Source: Acidobacteriota bacterium (GTDB lineage Bacteria; Acidobacteriota; Polarisedimenticolia; Gp22-AA2). From it: 6,144 nt of DNA. Position 1 is the stretch's first letter. Each line of letters starts with the position of its first letter. Location of the stretch: positions 1 through 6,144 of the forward strand of contig JAPUIN010000200.1 of the NCBI GenBank assembly GCA_027297005.1. The letters run 5' to 3'. This document shows positions 5,212-6,144 of this stretch, one piece after another. The position numbers and the translations under genes were made by a program. Below the pieces are notes generated by a model, which was given only the letters and a program-made list of their open reading frames with translations, made no database searches and was not told the DNA's origin.

Positions 5212-5649
5212 ATGATGAAGACCACCTTCGCGAAGGCATCCACGGTGAACCGTAAGTGGCTCCTGGTGGACGCCGACGGCGCGATCCTCGGTCGGCTGTC
5301 GACATTCGTGGCGCGTGCGCTGATGGGGAAGCACCGCCCTGAATACACGCCTTCTCTCGACACGGGAGACTTCGTCGTCGTGGTGAACGCCTCCAAGGTG
5401 CGGATGACCGGACGCAAGCTGGAACAGAAAAAATATCGGTGGCATACCGGCTACCCGGGCGGGCTGAAGGAGGTCGAGGCAGCCCGGATGCTGCAGGAGC
5501 ATCCCGACAGGATCATCGAAAGTTCGGTCCGGGGAATGCTGCCGAAGGGGCCGCTCGGAAAGAGCCTCGGAAAGAAACTCAAAGTATACGCCGGCCCCGA
5601 GCACCCGCACGAGGCCCAGCAGCCGGAGAAAATCACGATCCCCGCCTGA
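5212..5649 (+). CDS. rplM: 50S ribosomal protein L13
   Basis: The product (145 aa from this start; E. coli L13 is 142) is an early-assembling 23S rRNA-binding protein of the large subunit. The order of conserved segments is typical: MKTTFAK and [16 protein letters not shown] near the N-terminus, [47 protein letters not shown], and [16 protein letters not shown] near the end. Three starts are possible: TTG 5206, ATG 5212 and ATG 5215. The 5212 start has GGGG 7 bases upstream. The 5215 start gives the MKT N-terminus seen in other L13 proteins, but its nearest Shine-Dalgarno (GAGG, 5208-5211) is only 3 bases away. The product differs by at most 3 residues. The gene is first in the operon and is followed by rpsI after 19 bases. 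Confidence 0.96.
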   Translation: MMKTTFAKASTVNRKWLLVDADGAILGRLSTFVARALMGKHRPEYTPSLDTGDFVVVVNASKVRMTGRKLEQKKYRWHTGYPGGLKEVEAARMLQEHPDRIIESSVRGMLPKGPLGKSLGKKLKVYAGPEHPHEAQQPEKITIPA

Positions 5650-5668
5650 GGGACGGATCGGGAGGAGC

Positions 5669-6061
5669 ATGACCACGGAGCAGTTTTACGGCACAGGACG
5701 ACGCAAATCATCGACTGCGCGGGTTTACCTGCGACCCGGCGCCGGGCAGGTGACGGTCAACCGGCGCCCGCTCGAATCCTATTTTCATACCGATTCGCTG
5801 AAGCGTATAGCGCGGGAGCCTCTGGTCATCCTTGAGTTGCAGGATCGGTTCGACGTGCTGGTCAACGTCTGCGGTGGAGGCGAGACCGGGCAGGCGGGCG
5901 CGATTCGTCACGGGATTGCCCGCGCCCTTGTGATATTCGACGATGGGCTCAGGGCCCGGCTGAAGACGGCCGGTTACCTGACTCGCGACGCCCGAGTGAA
6001 GGAACGCAAGAAGCCCGGACAGAAGGGCGCGCGCGCCCGGTTCCAGTTTTCCAAGCGTTAA
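5669..6061 (+). CDS. rpsI: 30S ribosomal protein S9
   Basis: The product (130 aa, the normal length) is a small-subunit protein of the 30S head. It begins [19 protein letters not shown] and carries the family core [23 protein letters not shown] at about residues 67-89. It ends in the basic tail with QFSKR at 126-130, whose last arginine reaches the P-site tRNA in known ribosomes. ATG 5669 is preceded by GGGAGGAG at 5660-5667, a strong Shine-Dalgarno at short spacing. It follows rplM by 19 bases, the nearly universal bacterial order, and stops with TAA. Nothing is truncated or unusual. Confidence 0.97.
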   Translation: MTTEQFYGTGRRKSSTARVYLRPGAGQVTVNRRPLESYFHTDSLKRIAREPLVILELQDRFDVLVNVCGGGETGQAGAIRHGIARALVIFDDGLRARLKTAGYLTRDARVKERKKPGQKGARARFQFSKR

Positions 6062-6105
6062 CAGGCGCGGGCCGAGCGACGGTCCGGTAGGACGAAGAGC
6101 AATCC

Positions 6106-6113
6106 AAGGAGGA
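6106..6113 (+). promoter_or_regulatory. Strong Shine-Dalgarno for rpsB
   Basis: AAGGAGGA matches the anti-Shine-Dalgarno closely and lies 4 bases before TTG 6118. A second GGAGG at 6120-6124 lies 8 bases before ATG 6133, so the two possible rpsB starts each have their own ribosome site. Confidence 0.65.
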
Positions 6114-6117
6114 TCGG

Positions 6118-6144
6118 TTGGAGGCGGCATCGATGAAGGAGCTT
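6118..6144 (+). CDS. rpsB: N-terminal start of 30S ribosomal protein S2 (cut by window end)
   Basis: Only 9 codons are visible from TTG 6118, reading MEAASMKEL with the initiator as Met. S2 proteins commonly begin with a few variable residues followed by MKxLLEAGVHFGH, and MKEL fits that pattern. The gene lies 56 bases after rpsI on the same strand, and rplM-rpsI-rpsB is a common bacterial order. The start could be ATG 6133 instead, giving MKEL directly; both sites have good Shine-Dalgarno sequences. The identification rests on four residues plus context, so it is probable rather than certain. Confidence 0.65.

Noticed and set aside
6082..6093. GTCC-GGTA-GGAC mini-hairpin between rpsI and rpsB
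   Set aside because: A 4-bp stem without a T-tract is expected by chance in GC-rich DNA and does not suggest a terminator inside the operon.

Overview
The window is ordinary bacterial chromosomal DNA, strongly GC-rich by eye, with every recognisable gene on the + strand. Densely packed genes with overlapping stop and start codons, TTG starts, a sigma-54-type regulator and an rplM-rpsI-rpsB ribosomal operon all indicate a bacterium. A cyclic-2,3-diphosphoglycerate-synthetase-like GTPase (COG2403 type) beside carbamate kinase and ornithine carbamoyltransferase suggests an uncultured, GC-rich deep lineage such as Acidobacteriota or a similar phylum. That placement is inference and weak. No mobile elements, CRISPR arrays, tRNAs or rRNAs were seen.

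Layout. (1) Bases 1-326 hold the 3' end of an unrecognised helical, charged protein, whose stop overlaps the TTG start of the next gene. (2) Bases 323-1519 encode an NtrC-type response regulator with intact receiver and AAA+ domains, including GAFTGA, but no C-terminal Fis/HTH DNA-binding domain. (3) Bases 1520-1786 are a regulatory intergenic region. They contain a near-consensus sigma-70 promoter, then about 45 bp downstream a strong hairpin plus T-tract that looks like an intrinsic terminator. A possible 30-codon leader ORF has its Shine-Dalgarno in the 5' arm of that hairpin, and its stop overlaps the start codon of the next gene as ATGA. (4) Bases 1787-5040 form a tight three-gene operon: cDPGS-like GTPase, carbamate kinase (arcC) and ornithine carbamoyltransferase (argF/arcB). 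(5) Bases 5041-5211 are a second regulatory region with two interlocking 6-bp inverted repeats, a probable promoter, a possible 10-codon leader ORF and a GNRA-type hairpin just before rplM. (6) Bases 5212-6144 encode ribosomal proteins L13, S9 and the first codons of S2.

How the genes work together. Carbamate kinase and ornithine carbamoyltransferase share carbamoyl phosphate: one interconverts carbamate plus ATP with carbamoyl phosphate, the other moves the carbamoyl group between ornithine and citrulline. The GTPase-like protein is translationally coupled to them and so probably acts in, or senses, the same metabolism, but its role in bacteria is not shown by the sequence. The best candidates for something undescribed are the attenuator-like leader of this operon, with its leader ORF embedded in a terminator, and the operon's first gene.
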